A DNA stretch of 5,107 bases from Armatimonadota bacterium. Lineage in GTDB: Bacteria > Armatimonadota > Fimbriimonadia > Fimbriimonadales > Fimbriimonadaceae. Each line of letters begins with the position of its first letter. The first letter of the stretch is position 1. Where the stretch lies: NCBI GenBank assembly GCA_023423495.1, contig JAFAFM010000276.1, positions 1 through 5,107 of the forward strand, in the 5' to 3' direction. Positions 1-5,107 of this stretch are shown one piece after another. The notes beneath the pieces are model-generated. The model was given only the letters and a program-made list of their open reading frames with translations. It was not told where the DNA came from and made no database searches. Made by a program: the position numbers and the translations under genes.

Positions 1-29
1 CCGCGAAACGCGAACGTTTGGGACTGTGG

Positions 30-1307
30 TCAAACCGATAATCGGTCGGTACCGACATAAGATCGCAACGGCTCTGGGATCACCACTGAGCCGTCACCCT
101 GCTGAAAAGCTTCCACGATTGCGCTAAAGAGCCTTGGAGTGGCCAGGCCCGAGCCATTTAAGATGTGGACAAACTCTGGTTTCGCACCTTGCTCACGGCG
201 GAATCGAATATTTGCCCTCCTGGATTGATAGGATTCGAAGTTAGTGCAGCTTGAAATCTCCAGGTACCTTCCGACGCCTGGAGACCAAAGTTCCAAGTCG
301 TAGCACTTGCACCCCTTTGCGCCAAGATCGCCGGTGGAAAGCTCAACAATTCGATAGTGCAATCCCAGCGACTGGAGGATGGATTCTGCATCCTTGGTGA
401 GGTATTCGAGCTCAGTGTAACTGTCTTCTGGCTTCGTGAATTTAACCATTTCGACCTTATCGAACTGGTGGATTCGCAGCAGGCCCCTTGTATCCTTACC
501 GGCCGCTCCGGCCTCCTTTCGAAAACATCCGCTGAACGCCGCCAAGTTAATCGTTAGATCATCCGCAGCAAGAATCTCATCTCGGAAAAGGTTAGTAACT
601 GGCACCTCTGCAGTTGGAATCAAATAGAGATCGTCATCAACCTTATACAAATCCTCTTCAAACTTCGGGAGATTTCCGGTGCCCACAAGCGATGCTCGAT
701 TAACGATAAACGGTGGGTAAATCTCCTGGTAGCCGTTCTTAAGAGTCTGCTTGTCCACCATATAGTTAAAGAGCGCTCGCTGGAGCCGCGCACCCCAACC
801 GGTATAAACAACAAACCCGCTGCCGGCAATTTTTGCCCCTCTTGGGAGATCAAGCAGCTTCAATGAGTCAGCCAAATCCCAATGAGCTTTGGGCTCAAAG
901 TCAAAACTTGGTTTTTCTCCCCACTCGCGCACCACAACATTGGCGGTCTCATCTTCGCCATCAGGAACGGATGCGTGCGGTAGGTTCGGAAATTGAAGTT
1001 CAATCTCCTGAAGTTGAACCTCCAGCCTCCGCTCCTGCTCTTCTAAAGCTGAAATAGCTTGCTTCAGTGTTGCCGTCTGTGCCTTGGCGGCTTCAGCCTC
1101 TTCCTTCTTGCCCTGGCCAATGAACTGCCCGATGGATTTGCTGATCCGATTCGATTCAGCGGCCTTTTCGTCCAAAGCTGTTCTCGACGCTCTCCACTCT
1201 GAATCGACCGTAATGAACCGGTCCACCAAGCTAACATCCAGCCGTTTGCGTTGGATTCCTTGGCGCACGAAGTCGGGTTCGCGGCGGATCAAATCACGGT
1301 CGAGCAT
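30..1307 (-). CDS. serS: Seryl-tRNA synthetase (class II, bacterial type)
   Basis: Cytoplasmic enzyme that charges tRNA-Ser (and tRNA-Sec, where present) with serine using ATP. From the chosen start the protein has 425 residues, the usual length for the bacterial family. Residues about 27-105 are charged and heptad-like, fitting the long antiparallel coiled-coil arm that grips the tRNA variable arm. The class II core follows: motif 1 around 173-201; the serine-binding TAEV at 232-235; motif 2 with FRKEAG, then GKDTRGL and HQF (about 262-282); and motif 3 with NGSGLA and its arginine (384-392). I start at the ATG at 1305-1307 because [11 protein letters not shown] matches the normal family N-terminus; an in-frame ATG at 1335-1337 would add ten residues unlike the family. 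Neither start has a strong ribosome binding site. The stop is TGA at 30-32. A Cys-Lys-Cys lies near residues 333-335, but I see no reason to call a metal site. It is divergent from the small exported gene. Identification is firm. Confidence 0.97.
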   Translation of the reverse strand: MLDRDLIRREPDFVRQGIQRKRLDVSLVDRFITVDSEWRASRTALDEKAAESNRISKSIGQFIGQGKKEEAEAAKAQTATLKQAISALEEQERRLEVQLQEIELQFPNLPHASVPDGEDETANVVVREWGEKPSFDFEPKAHWDLADSLKLLDLPRGAKIAGSGFVVYTGWGARLQRALFNYMVDKQTLKNGYQEIYPPFIVNRASLVGTGNLPKFEEDLYKVDDDLYLIPTAEVPVTNLFRDEILAADDLTINLAAFSGCFRKEAGAAGKDTRGLLRIHQFDKVEMVKFTKPEDSYTELEYLTKDAESILQSLGLHYRIVELSTGDLGAKGCKCYDLELWSPGVGRYLEISSCTNFESYQSRRANIRFRREQGAKPEFVHILNGSGLATPRLFSAIVEAFQQGDGSVVIPEPLRSYVGTDRLSV

Positions 1308-1385
1308 CGGTTCTTTGTACCCGTAACATGGAAACATTGGCCGCGGTTAGACCGTCCGACTCATGCTTAACGCATACTTAGATCA

Positions 1386-1393
1386 AGAGGTGG
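1386..1393 (+). promoter_or_regulatory. Ribosome binding site of the small exported protein
   Basis: AGAGGTGG, with core GAGGTG at 1387-1392, lies five bases before the ATG at 1398. It is a good Shine-Dalgarno match at normal spacing and supports this start and the reality of the gene. Confidence 0.75.
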
Positions 1394-1397
1394 ACTC

Positions 1398-1826
1398 ATG
1401 AAGATTCGTCACAAAGGTTGGTTGGTAGCTGCGGGTGTTTTAGCTATGGCAGCGATCGGGTCTACGCAGATCCGAGAGATCATCAAAATCGTCGGTGTTG
1501 GCGCGGCGGTTAAGCAGTTCGGCCCGCAGATCAACTCTGCCGTCAACAAGCTCGCTAATCACAAAGATACGAGCACCCGGTCAACGAAGGTTGTGCCCAT
1601 CATTAGCGCAGGCATTAACAGTCGCAAAGCGATTGGCGCGGCCCAGGTTATGGGTCCAAAGTCCTTAGTGGATAAGGTGCAAGCTGTGGCCCAACTGGAC
1701 CAGGATCTTTTCGGTAGAGAAATCAAGATTCGGGCCATGATTCCAGTGGAGTCTCAGGACGTAGTCAAGAACATCCGCAAGGTGGATGGAGTAGGCATCA
1801 GCGGCATCATAGACCTTAAGCTGTAA
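1398..1826 (+). CDS. Small exported or membrane-anchored protein of unknown function
   Basis: I do not recognise this 142-residue protein. Residues 1-6 are basic (Lys, Arg, His) and about 7-22 are hydrophobic (GWLVAAGVLAMAAIGS), which reads as a signal peptide or an N-terminal anchor; there is no crisp cleavage motif, so anchoring is possible. Residues about 24-52 look amphipathic and helical. After a polar, Thr/Ser/Lys-rich linker (about 53-63) comes a compact mixed alpha/beta-looking segment to the end, with alternating hydrophobic residues (KVVPIISAG, REIKIRAMIPV) and a C-terminal helix-turn-strand pattern ending VDGVGISGIIDLKL. That ending recalls the end of a BON-type domain, but the match is too loose to name. 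A good ribosome binding site precedes the ATG, and a plausible weak terminator follows. Codon use is mixed, unlike the strongly biased gene downstream. It is probably a monocistronic envelope protein; the coding call is firmer than any function. Confidence 0.8.
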   Translation: MKIRHKGWLVAAGVLAMAAIGSTQIREIIKIVGVGAAVKQFGPQINSAVNKLANHKDTSTRSTKVVPIISAGINSRKAIGAAQVMGPKSLVDKVQAVAQLDQDLFGREIKIRAMIPVESQDVVKNIRKVDGVGISGIIDLKL

Positions 1827-1828
1827 GG

Positions 1829-1868
1829 AACCTGCCCCTATCTTCAGAGGTCAGGTTAACGGCTTTTT
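1829..1868 (+). terminator. Possible weak rho-independent terminator after the small gene
   Basis: AACCTG at 1829-1834 pairs with CAGGTT at 1852-1857. Two further C-G pairs are possible after a mismatch. A run of five T follows at 1864-1868, six bases after the stem, which is further than ideal. It starts two bases after the stop codon. The position fits a terminator, but the stem is short, so transcription may partly read through. Confidence 0.4.
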
Positions 1869-1877
1869 ACAAACCGG

Positions 1878-1924
1878 GCCCTCGGCGAATACGCGATCAA
1901 ATTGCAGAAAAGTTCGTCGAGGGC
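1878..1924. other. Long hairpin between the small gene and the porin-like gene
   Basis: The 12-base arms 1878-1889 (GCCCTCGGCGAA) and 1913-1924 (TTCGTCGAGGGC) pair along their full length with a single G-U wobble at 1885/1917. Wobbles at 1877/1925 and 1890/1912 could extend it to 14 pairs on the plus strand. The 23-base loop can form a small inner stem (GCGA at 1893-1896... with TTGC at 1902-1905, one register wobble). No T-run follows on the plus strand, so it is not a standard terminator. It could be a 3' end stabiliser of the upstream transcript, part of a leader if transcription starts upstream, or a protein-binding site. Function unknown. Confidence 0.55.
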
Positions 1925-1945
1925 TGTTCAATTTGCTTCTAACGT

Positions 1946-1956
1946 TGCATAATGCA
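1946..1956 (+). promoter_or_regulatory. Candidate -10 element within a perfect palindrome
   Basis: TGCATAATGCA is a perfect 5-1-5 inverted repeat. Inside it, CATAAT at 1948-1953 differs from the sigma-70 -10 consensus by one base. The best-placed -35 hexamer, TGTTCA at 1925-1930 with 17-base spacing, matches only three of six positions. If used, it would give a leader of roughly 175 bases for the porin-like gene, and the palindrome could let a regulator overlap the promoter. This is a tentative call. Confidence 0.3.
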
Positions 1957-2027
1957 TAGAGGTCGGACTTGTCTGGCCTGAAAAACAGAAAACGCAGGAC
2001 GCGGACCTGGAGTACAGCCTGATTCAA

Positions 2028-2126
2028 GAGCTAGGCGGCTCATAGGAAACTTAAGGAAGTTGTGAGTTGCCCCTCTGAGAGAGGGTGATCGCTTCGAGAA
2101 GCGCCCTGGTGTTTTCAAATAAAACA
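2028..2126 (+). promoter_or_regulatory. Structured 5' leader with five tandem hairpins
   Basis: Five short hairpins follow one another just before the porin-like gene: 2028-2041 (GAGCT/GGCTC, one wobble, loop AGGC), 2048-2061 (AACTT/AAGTT, loop AAGG), 2071-2085 (CCCTCT/AGAGGG, loop GAG), 2090-2103 (CGCTT/AAGCG, loop CGAG) and 2110-2126 (TGTTTT/AAAACA, loop CAAAT). Gaps are only 4-9 bases. An alternative fold pairs AGGGTG at 2082-2087 with CGCCCT at 2102-2107, breaking the third and fourth hairpins. I do not recognise a known riboswitch. A likely role is mRNA stabilisation or translation control, as known for ompA-like and S-layer messages; that is inference. Confidence 0.45.
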
Positions 2127-2128
2127 AT

Positions 2129-2133
2129 AGGAG
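2129..2133 (+). promoter_or_regulatory. Ribosome binding site of the porin-like gene, closely spaced
   Basis: AGGAG lies only three bases before the ATG at 2137, closer than the usual 5-9. A TTG at 2143-2145 sits nine bases after it and would also begin a protein with a normal signal peptide (two residues shorter). I keep the ATG as the ordinary choice, but the spacing leaves the start open. The last leader hairpin ends three bases before this site. Confidence 0.6.
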
Positions 2134-2136
2134 CAA

Positions 2137-4113
2137 ATGGATTTGAAGCGAACTGCAAAATACGCATTGACGCTCGTTCTCGGCGCCGCCGTCGTTATGC
2201 CGGCTGTTGCTCAGGACAACTTCCCCGACGTTCCGGAGAACCACTGGGCTTATAAGGAGCTCGCTCGACTGAAGGCCGAAGGCCTCTTGGTCGGTTATCC
2301 GGACGGACTTTTCCGAGGCGGCCGCCCCGCATCGCGCTATGAGATGGCTGTTGCTATCCACGCCGCATGGGCAAACCTCAAGGGTATCACCGACGGCCTC
2401 AAGGGTCAGATCGACGACATTCTTCGACGAATCGAGGGTGGCTTTGCTAGCAAGGCTGATCTCGACAACCTTCGAAGCGCACTCGAAGCTCTGCAGAACC
2501 AGGTCAAGGTCAACACCGACGACATCGCTGCTCTGAAGCGATTGATCGACGAGTTCCGCGGCGAGCTCCAGCGAATGGGCGCCGACGTGGACCAGATGAA
2601 GAAGGACATCGCCAGCCTCGACAAGCGCGTTACCGCACTTGAGAAGAGCAAGCTGCCCTTCGACGTTCATGGTGACCTCAACCTCGTGGCCCTCGGCGGC
2701 TACTCCGACGATGACGAGTTCGGCGTTACCGTCGACGGTCGACCTACCGGCTACGGCCGAGGCGACTACTCTGGTCAGCCTGTTGGTGTGACCCGCGACC
2801 TCACGGTTCTCCATGAGGGCGCTCTGGACCTCGTTTCCAACAACGAGTCCGGACCCAAGTTCCACGCCACGTTCGTCTTCGGCAACATGATGGGCGATGG
2901 TGGATTCCTTGCTAGCGCTCCTGGCACCGGATTCGGCAACCAGTCGACCGTAAATGCCTTCGAGCCTTTCGGTGAGGCCACTTCCGCATGGTACGCCCAG
3001 CGATTCTATGTTGACTTCGACACCTCCGTCGCTTCCCTCGGCTTCAACGCCAAGGTTGGCCGCGTTGGCTACAAGATCAACAAGATGATGTTCCAGCGCC
3101 CAGACAACACCCCGTACTTCAAGAACGATCGGTGGGACAACGGCGAGTGGATGTTCGACGGCGCTATCCTTGGCTTCCGCTTTGGTCAGGCCAAGCTCAA
3201 CGTCTTCGGTGGACGAAACAGCGGTCGCACGACCTCCAGCGGCACCGAGATCCAGCCAATGTGGGCAGGGAACGATGAGTTCTTCTTCAGCCCCTATGGC
3301 CAGACCAACGGCGCGCTGACCGTCGACCAGAGCCTCGGTGCTCACCTTTGGCTGCCTCTCGGCGACAAGGGTCAGATCAACCTGGCTTACCTCTGGCTTG
3401 ACAGCAATGACGTCGTGAACAACGGCAGCTCGGTCCTCGAGCCCTACAACCGCGTCGTAGTCTACGGTGGAGACATCGCCTTCGAACTCGGCAACAGCCT
3501 GTCCCTCTACGGCGGATACGCCAAGAGTGACCTGTTCTACAACAGCACCTCCAAGTACGACGAGGATAATGCTGCTTGGTGGGTAGGCCTCAAGTTCTCC
3601 GGCGGTGGAGACCGCTGGGGCATCGGCGCTGGCTATAAGTCGATCGATCCTCTGTACGCCGCTCCTGGCGCATGGGGCCGAATCGGCACCTGGTGGAATC
3701 CAGTGGACCTTCAGGGCTTCCATGTTGACGCTTGGCTTCGGTTGAGCGACAACCTCACCCTTAGCGGTATGGGCGCCTTCATGAATGGCCGCGAGACCGA
3801 TTCCTCCGTTCTCGATGAGGACGATCAGGTCACGACCATCAAGGTTGGCTTGGATTACAAGCTCTCCTCGATGAGCAGCATCATGCTCGGCTACGAAACC
3901 AACATGTGGGACCTCGAAGACAACTTCGGCGGCGAGCCCACCCAGAACTGGTTCACGCTTGGCTTTAACTTCGGACTTTCCGATAACGCCAACCTGCGAC
4001 TGTTCTGGCAGGTATCCGACACGGATGCCGACGGTGTTTCGCCCTTCGGCTTCTTCGGCCAAGAGCGAGCTCGCGGTGGCCTCATCGGTACCCAGCTCAG
4101 CGTCAAGTTCTAA
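2137..4113 (+). CDS. SLH-domain outer-membrane beta-barrel (porin-like) protein
   Basis: The 658-residue protein has four parts. Residues 1-25 form a signal peptide (basic start, hydrophobic core, cleavage likely after Ala-Val-Ala at 23-25). Residues about 27-80 form a single SLH domain: FPDVP, HWAY, GYPDG and an SRYE version of the TRAE motif. Residues about 86-171 are a heptad-rich coiled coil (LDNLRSALEALQNQV, IASLDKRVTALEK). From about 175 to the end, alternating aromatic/Gly-rich strands and acidic turns fit a beta-barrel, closing with a terminal Phe (QLSVKF). In related diderm proteins the SLH domain binds peptidoglycan-linked polymer, the coiled coil spans the periplasm and the barrel sits in the outer membrane, tethering it and often passing solutes. 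Codon bias is extreme: no in-frame TTA, CTA or TCA, suggesting high expression. It has its own leader and a strong terminator. The architecture is clear; pore activity is inferred. A relative of SlpA/Som/Mep45-type proteins, but I assign no symbol. Confidence 0.9.
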   Translation: MDLKRTAKYALTLVLGAAVVMPAVAQDNFPDVPENHWAYKELARLKAEGLLVGYPDGLFRGGRPASRYEMAVAIHAAWANLKGITDGLKGQIDDILRRIEGGFASKADLDNLRSALEALQNQVKVNTDDIAALKRLIDEFRGELQRMGADVDQMKKDIASLDKRVTALEKSKLPFDVHGDLNLVALGGYSDDDEFGVTVDGRPTGYGRGDYSGQPVGVTRDLTVLHEGALDLVSNNESGPKFHATFVFGNMMGDGGFLASAPGTGFGNQSTVNAFEPFGEATSAWYAQRFYVDFDTSVASLGFNAKVGRVGYKINKMMFQRPDNTPYFKNDRWDNGEWMFDGAILGFRFGQAKLNVFGGRNSGRTTSSGTEIQPMWAGNDEFFFSPYGQTNGALTVDQSLGAHLWLPLGDKGQINLAYLWLDSNDVVNNGSSVLEPYNRVVVYGGDIAFELGNSLSLYGGYAKSDLFYNSTSKYDEDNAAWWVGLKFSGGGDRWGIGAGYKSIDPLYAAPGAWGRIGTWWNPVDLQGFHVDAWLRLSDNLTLSGMGAFMNGRETDSSVLDEDDQVTTIKVGLDYKLSSMSSIMLGYETNMWDLEDNFGGEPTQNWFTLGFNFGLSDNANLRLFWQVSDTDADGVSPFGFFGQERARGGLIGTQLSVKF

Positions 4114-4125
4114 ACTTAACGCTGG

Positions 4126-4162
4126 AAAGCCTCCGATTCCGAAAGGAGTCGGGGGCTTTTTT
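4126..4162 (+). terminator. Strong rho-independent terminator of the porin-like gene
   Basis: The 15-base arms 4126-4140 and 4145-4159 pair fully with two U-G wobbles (4132/4153 and 4137/4148) around a GAAA tetraloop at 4141-4144, and run into six T at 4157-4162. The wobbles become A-C mismatches on the minus strand and no T-run lies on that side, so it works mainly for plus-strand transcripts. It sits 12 bases after the stop at 4111-4113 and 23 bases before the end of the convergent DAHP synthase gene. Confidence 0.93.
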
Positions 4163-4185
4163 ATTTCAAAGTGGGGAGTTGCCGC

Positions 4186-5107
4186 CTACAGCGTAGCGAA
4201 CTTCCGCAGAGCTGCCAATTCAGACATCAGCGCCGTGAACTGCTCGGGCGTGAGAGCTTGGGAGCCATCGCTAAGCGCTTTCTTCGGGTTGGGATGCATC
4301 TCGATCATCACTCCATCTGCGCCCACGATCATCGCCGCCTTAGCCATCGGGGCAACGTAGCGCGCGACCCCGGTTCCATGGGATGGGTCTACGATTACGG
4401 GAAGGTGGGAATACTCTTTCAGCACCGGCACAATCGATAGGTCGAGTGTGTTGCGGGTGTAACTGCGATCGATTGGGATCACACCTCGCTCACACAAGAT
4501 CACATTGGGATTACCTTGGCTCAATATGTACTCGGCGGCCAAGAGAAACTCGTCAATTGTCGCGCTTGGACCTCGCTTCAAAAAGACTGGCTTGCCGCTT
4601 CGGCCCGCCTCGATGAGCAGCGGGAAGTTTTGCATGGAGCGTGCCCCGATTTGGAGGATGTCCACGTATTTGGCGACCATGGGCACCATGTCGCCACTCA
4701 TGACCTCGGAGATGGTGACCAGTTGGAAGTCGTCCCCTACCTCCTTCATGATTTTCAGACCCTCTTCCTGAAGGCCCTGAAATGAGTAGGGTGAAGTGCG
4801 GGGCTTGAAGGCGCCGCCTCGCAAGACCTGGCCACCAGCTTCTTTCACGATCCGCGCAGCATCGCGGAACTGCTCCACACTTTCCACCGAGCATGGGCCG
4901 CCCATCACGACGAAGTTTCCGGGCCCAATCTTTACACCCTTTACCTCGATGGTTGTTTTCTCGCGGTGGAACTCAGTCGACGCCAGCTTATAGGGCCGGG
5001 ACGTCTGGGTTATCTTGTTGACTCCCTCCAAAGCGCCAATGACATTCTCAAGCGTGCTGCGCTGATCGCTGGAAAGAGCCGAGGGTACGCCAATGGCCGT
5101 TCGATCC
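4186..5107 (-). CDS. aroF: 3-deoxy-7-phosphoheptulonate (DAHP) synthase, type I-beta, start missing at window edge
   Basis: Condenses phosphoenolpyruvate with erythrose 4-phosphate to DAHP, the first step of the shikimate pathway to aromatic amino acids; cytoplasmic. The 306 visible residues carry the family signatures in order: [31 protein letters not shown], the SEVM and QIGARSMQN segments, [16 protein letters not shown], and IEMHP followed by ALSDG. The four metal ligands are present: Cys (4891-4893), His (4378-4380), Glu (4300-4302) and Asp (4267-4269). A TTG at 5029-5031 is a possible start, but the open frame continues to the edge and reads [13 protein letters not shown]...[12 protein letters not shown], matching the end of the N-terminal ferredoxin-like domain of the Thermotoga-type enzyme. 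That domain mediates feedback inhibition by Phe/Tyr in the family. The family is about 335-340 residues, so roughly 30 N-terminal residues lie outside. The stop is TAG at 4186-4188. The symbol could equally be aroG or aroA in other naming schemes. Confidence 0.95.
   Translation of the reverse strand, partial: DRTAIGVPSALSSDQRSTLENVIGALEGVNKITQTSRPYKLASTEFHREKTTIEVKGVKIGPGNFVVMGGPCSVESVEQFRDAARIVKEAGGQVLRGGAFKPRTSPYSFQGLQEEGLKIMKEVGDDFQLVTISEVMSGDMVPMVAKYVDILQIGARSMQNFPLLIEAGRSGKPVFLKRGPSATIDEFLLAAEYILSQGNPNVILCERGVIPIDRSYTRNTLDLSIVPVLKEYSHLPVIVDPSHGTGVARYVAPMAKAAMIVGADGVMIEMHPNPKKALSDGSQALTPEQFTALMSELAALRKFATL

Noticed and set aside
1335..1337. Upstream ATG as the start of serS
   Set aside because: It would add [10 protein letters not shown] before the family-typical [11 protein letters not shown] start, with no better ribosome binding site.
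1347..1378. Sigma-70 promoter for the small gene (TTAGAC and CATACT)
   Set aside because: The spacing is 20 bases and both hexamers match poorly. I could not support a promoter for either strand in the divergent gap.
1960..2008. Larger stem AGGTC (1960-1964)/GACCT (2004-2008) enclosing CCTG/CAGG
   Set aside because: The outer stem is five pairs and the inner four, separated by large unpaired loops; this is within chance expectation, so I left it out of the leader call.
2071..2107. Resemblance to a TPP riboswitch (CTGAGA followed by TGATC)
   Set aside because: The CTGAGA lies across a simple hairpin and the other conserved TPP blocks and the three-way junction are missing. The downstream gene is also not a thiamine gene.
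1939..4062. A 707-codon open frame on the minus strand opposite the porin-like gene
   Set aside because: Its codons are in exact register with the sense codons, so a stop needs a sense TTA, CTA or TCA, all of which the biased gene avoids. The protein has no signal peptide, domain or motif, whereas the plus strand gives a clear signal peptide, SLH domain and barrel. It is a codon-bias shadow.
4553..4894. Open frames on both strands inside the DAHP synthase gene
   Set aside because: They overlap conserved catalytic motifs of the enzyme in other frames and encode low-complexity, motif-free peptides.

Overview
The window holds two housekeeping genes at its edges and two envelope-type genes between them. 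It suggests a diderm bacterium. The main clue is a protein with a signal peptide, one S-layer homology (SLH) domain, a coiled coil and a beta-barrel, a plan known from outer-membrane proteins of Deinococcus-Thermus, Cyanobacteria, Negativicutes, Synergistetes and Armatimonadota. I lean towards an Armatimonadota-like lineage, but that is a weak inference, since nothing in the window fixes the phylum.

Layout. 30-1307 (minus): seryl-tRNA synthetase, complete. 1308-1397: a 90-base divergent gap. 1398-1826 (plus): a small exported or membrane-anchored protein of 142 residues that I do not recognise. 1827-2136: a 310-base non-coding stretch with two hairpins after the small gene, a possible -10 element inside a perfect palindrome, and then a row of five short hairpins leading up to the next start codon. 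2137-4113 (plus): the SLH/coiled-coil/barrel protein of 658 residues, with very strong codon bias. 4126-4162: a textbook rho-independent terminator. 4186-5107 (minus): a type I-beta DAHP synthase (first step of the shikimate pathway), cut by the right edge; its reading frame runs out of the window, so its start lies outside.

The four genes do not form one operon. serS and the small gene diverge, the porin-like gene has its own leader and terminator, and the DAHP synthase gene converges on that terminator. The two envelope genes may both act outside the cytoplasm, but the sequence does not link them further.

I found no RNA gene, mobile element, CRISPR array or clear new multi-gene system. The parts most worth a second look are the structured leader of the porin-like gene, the long hairpin at 1878-1924, and the unrecognised small exported protein.
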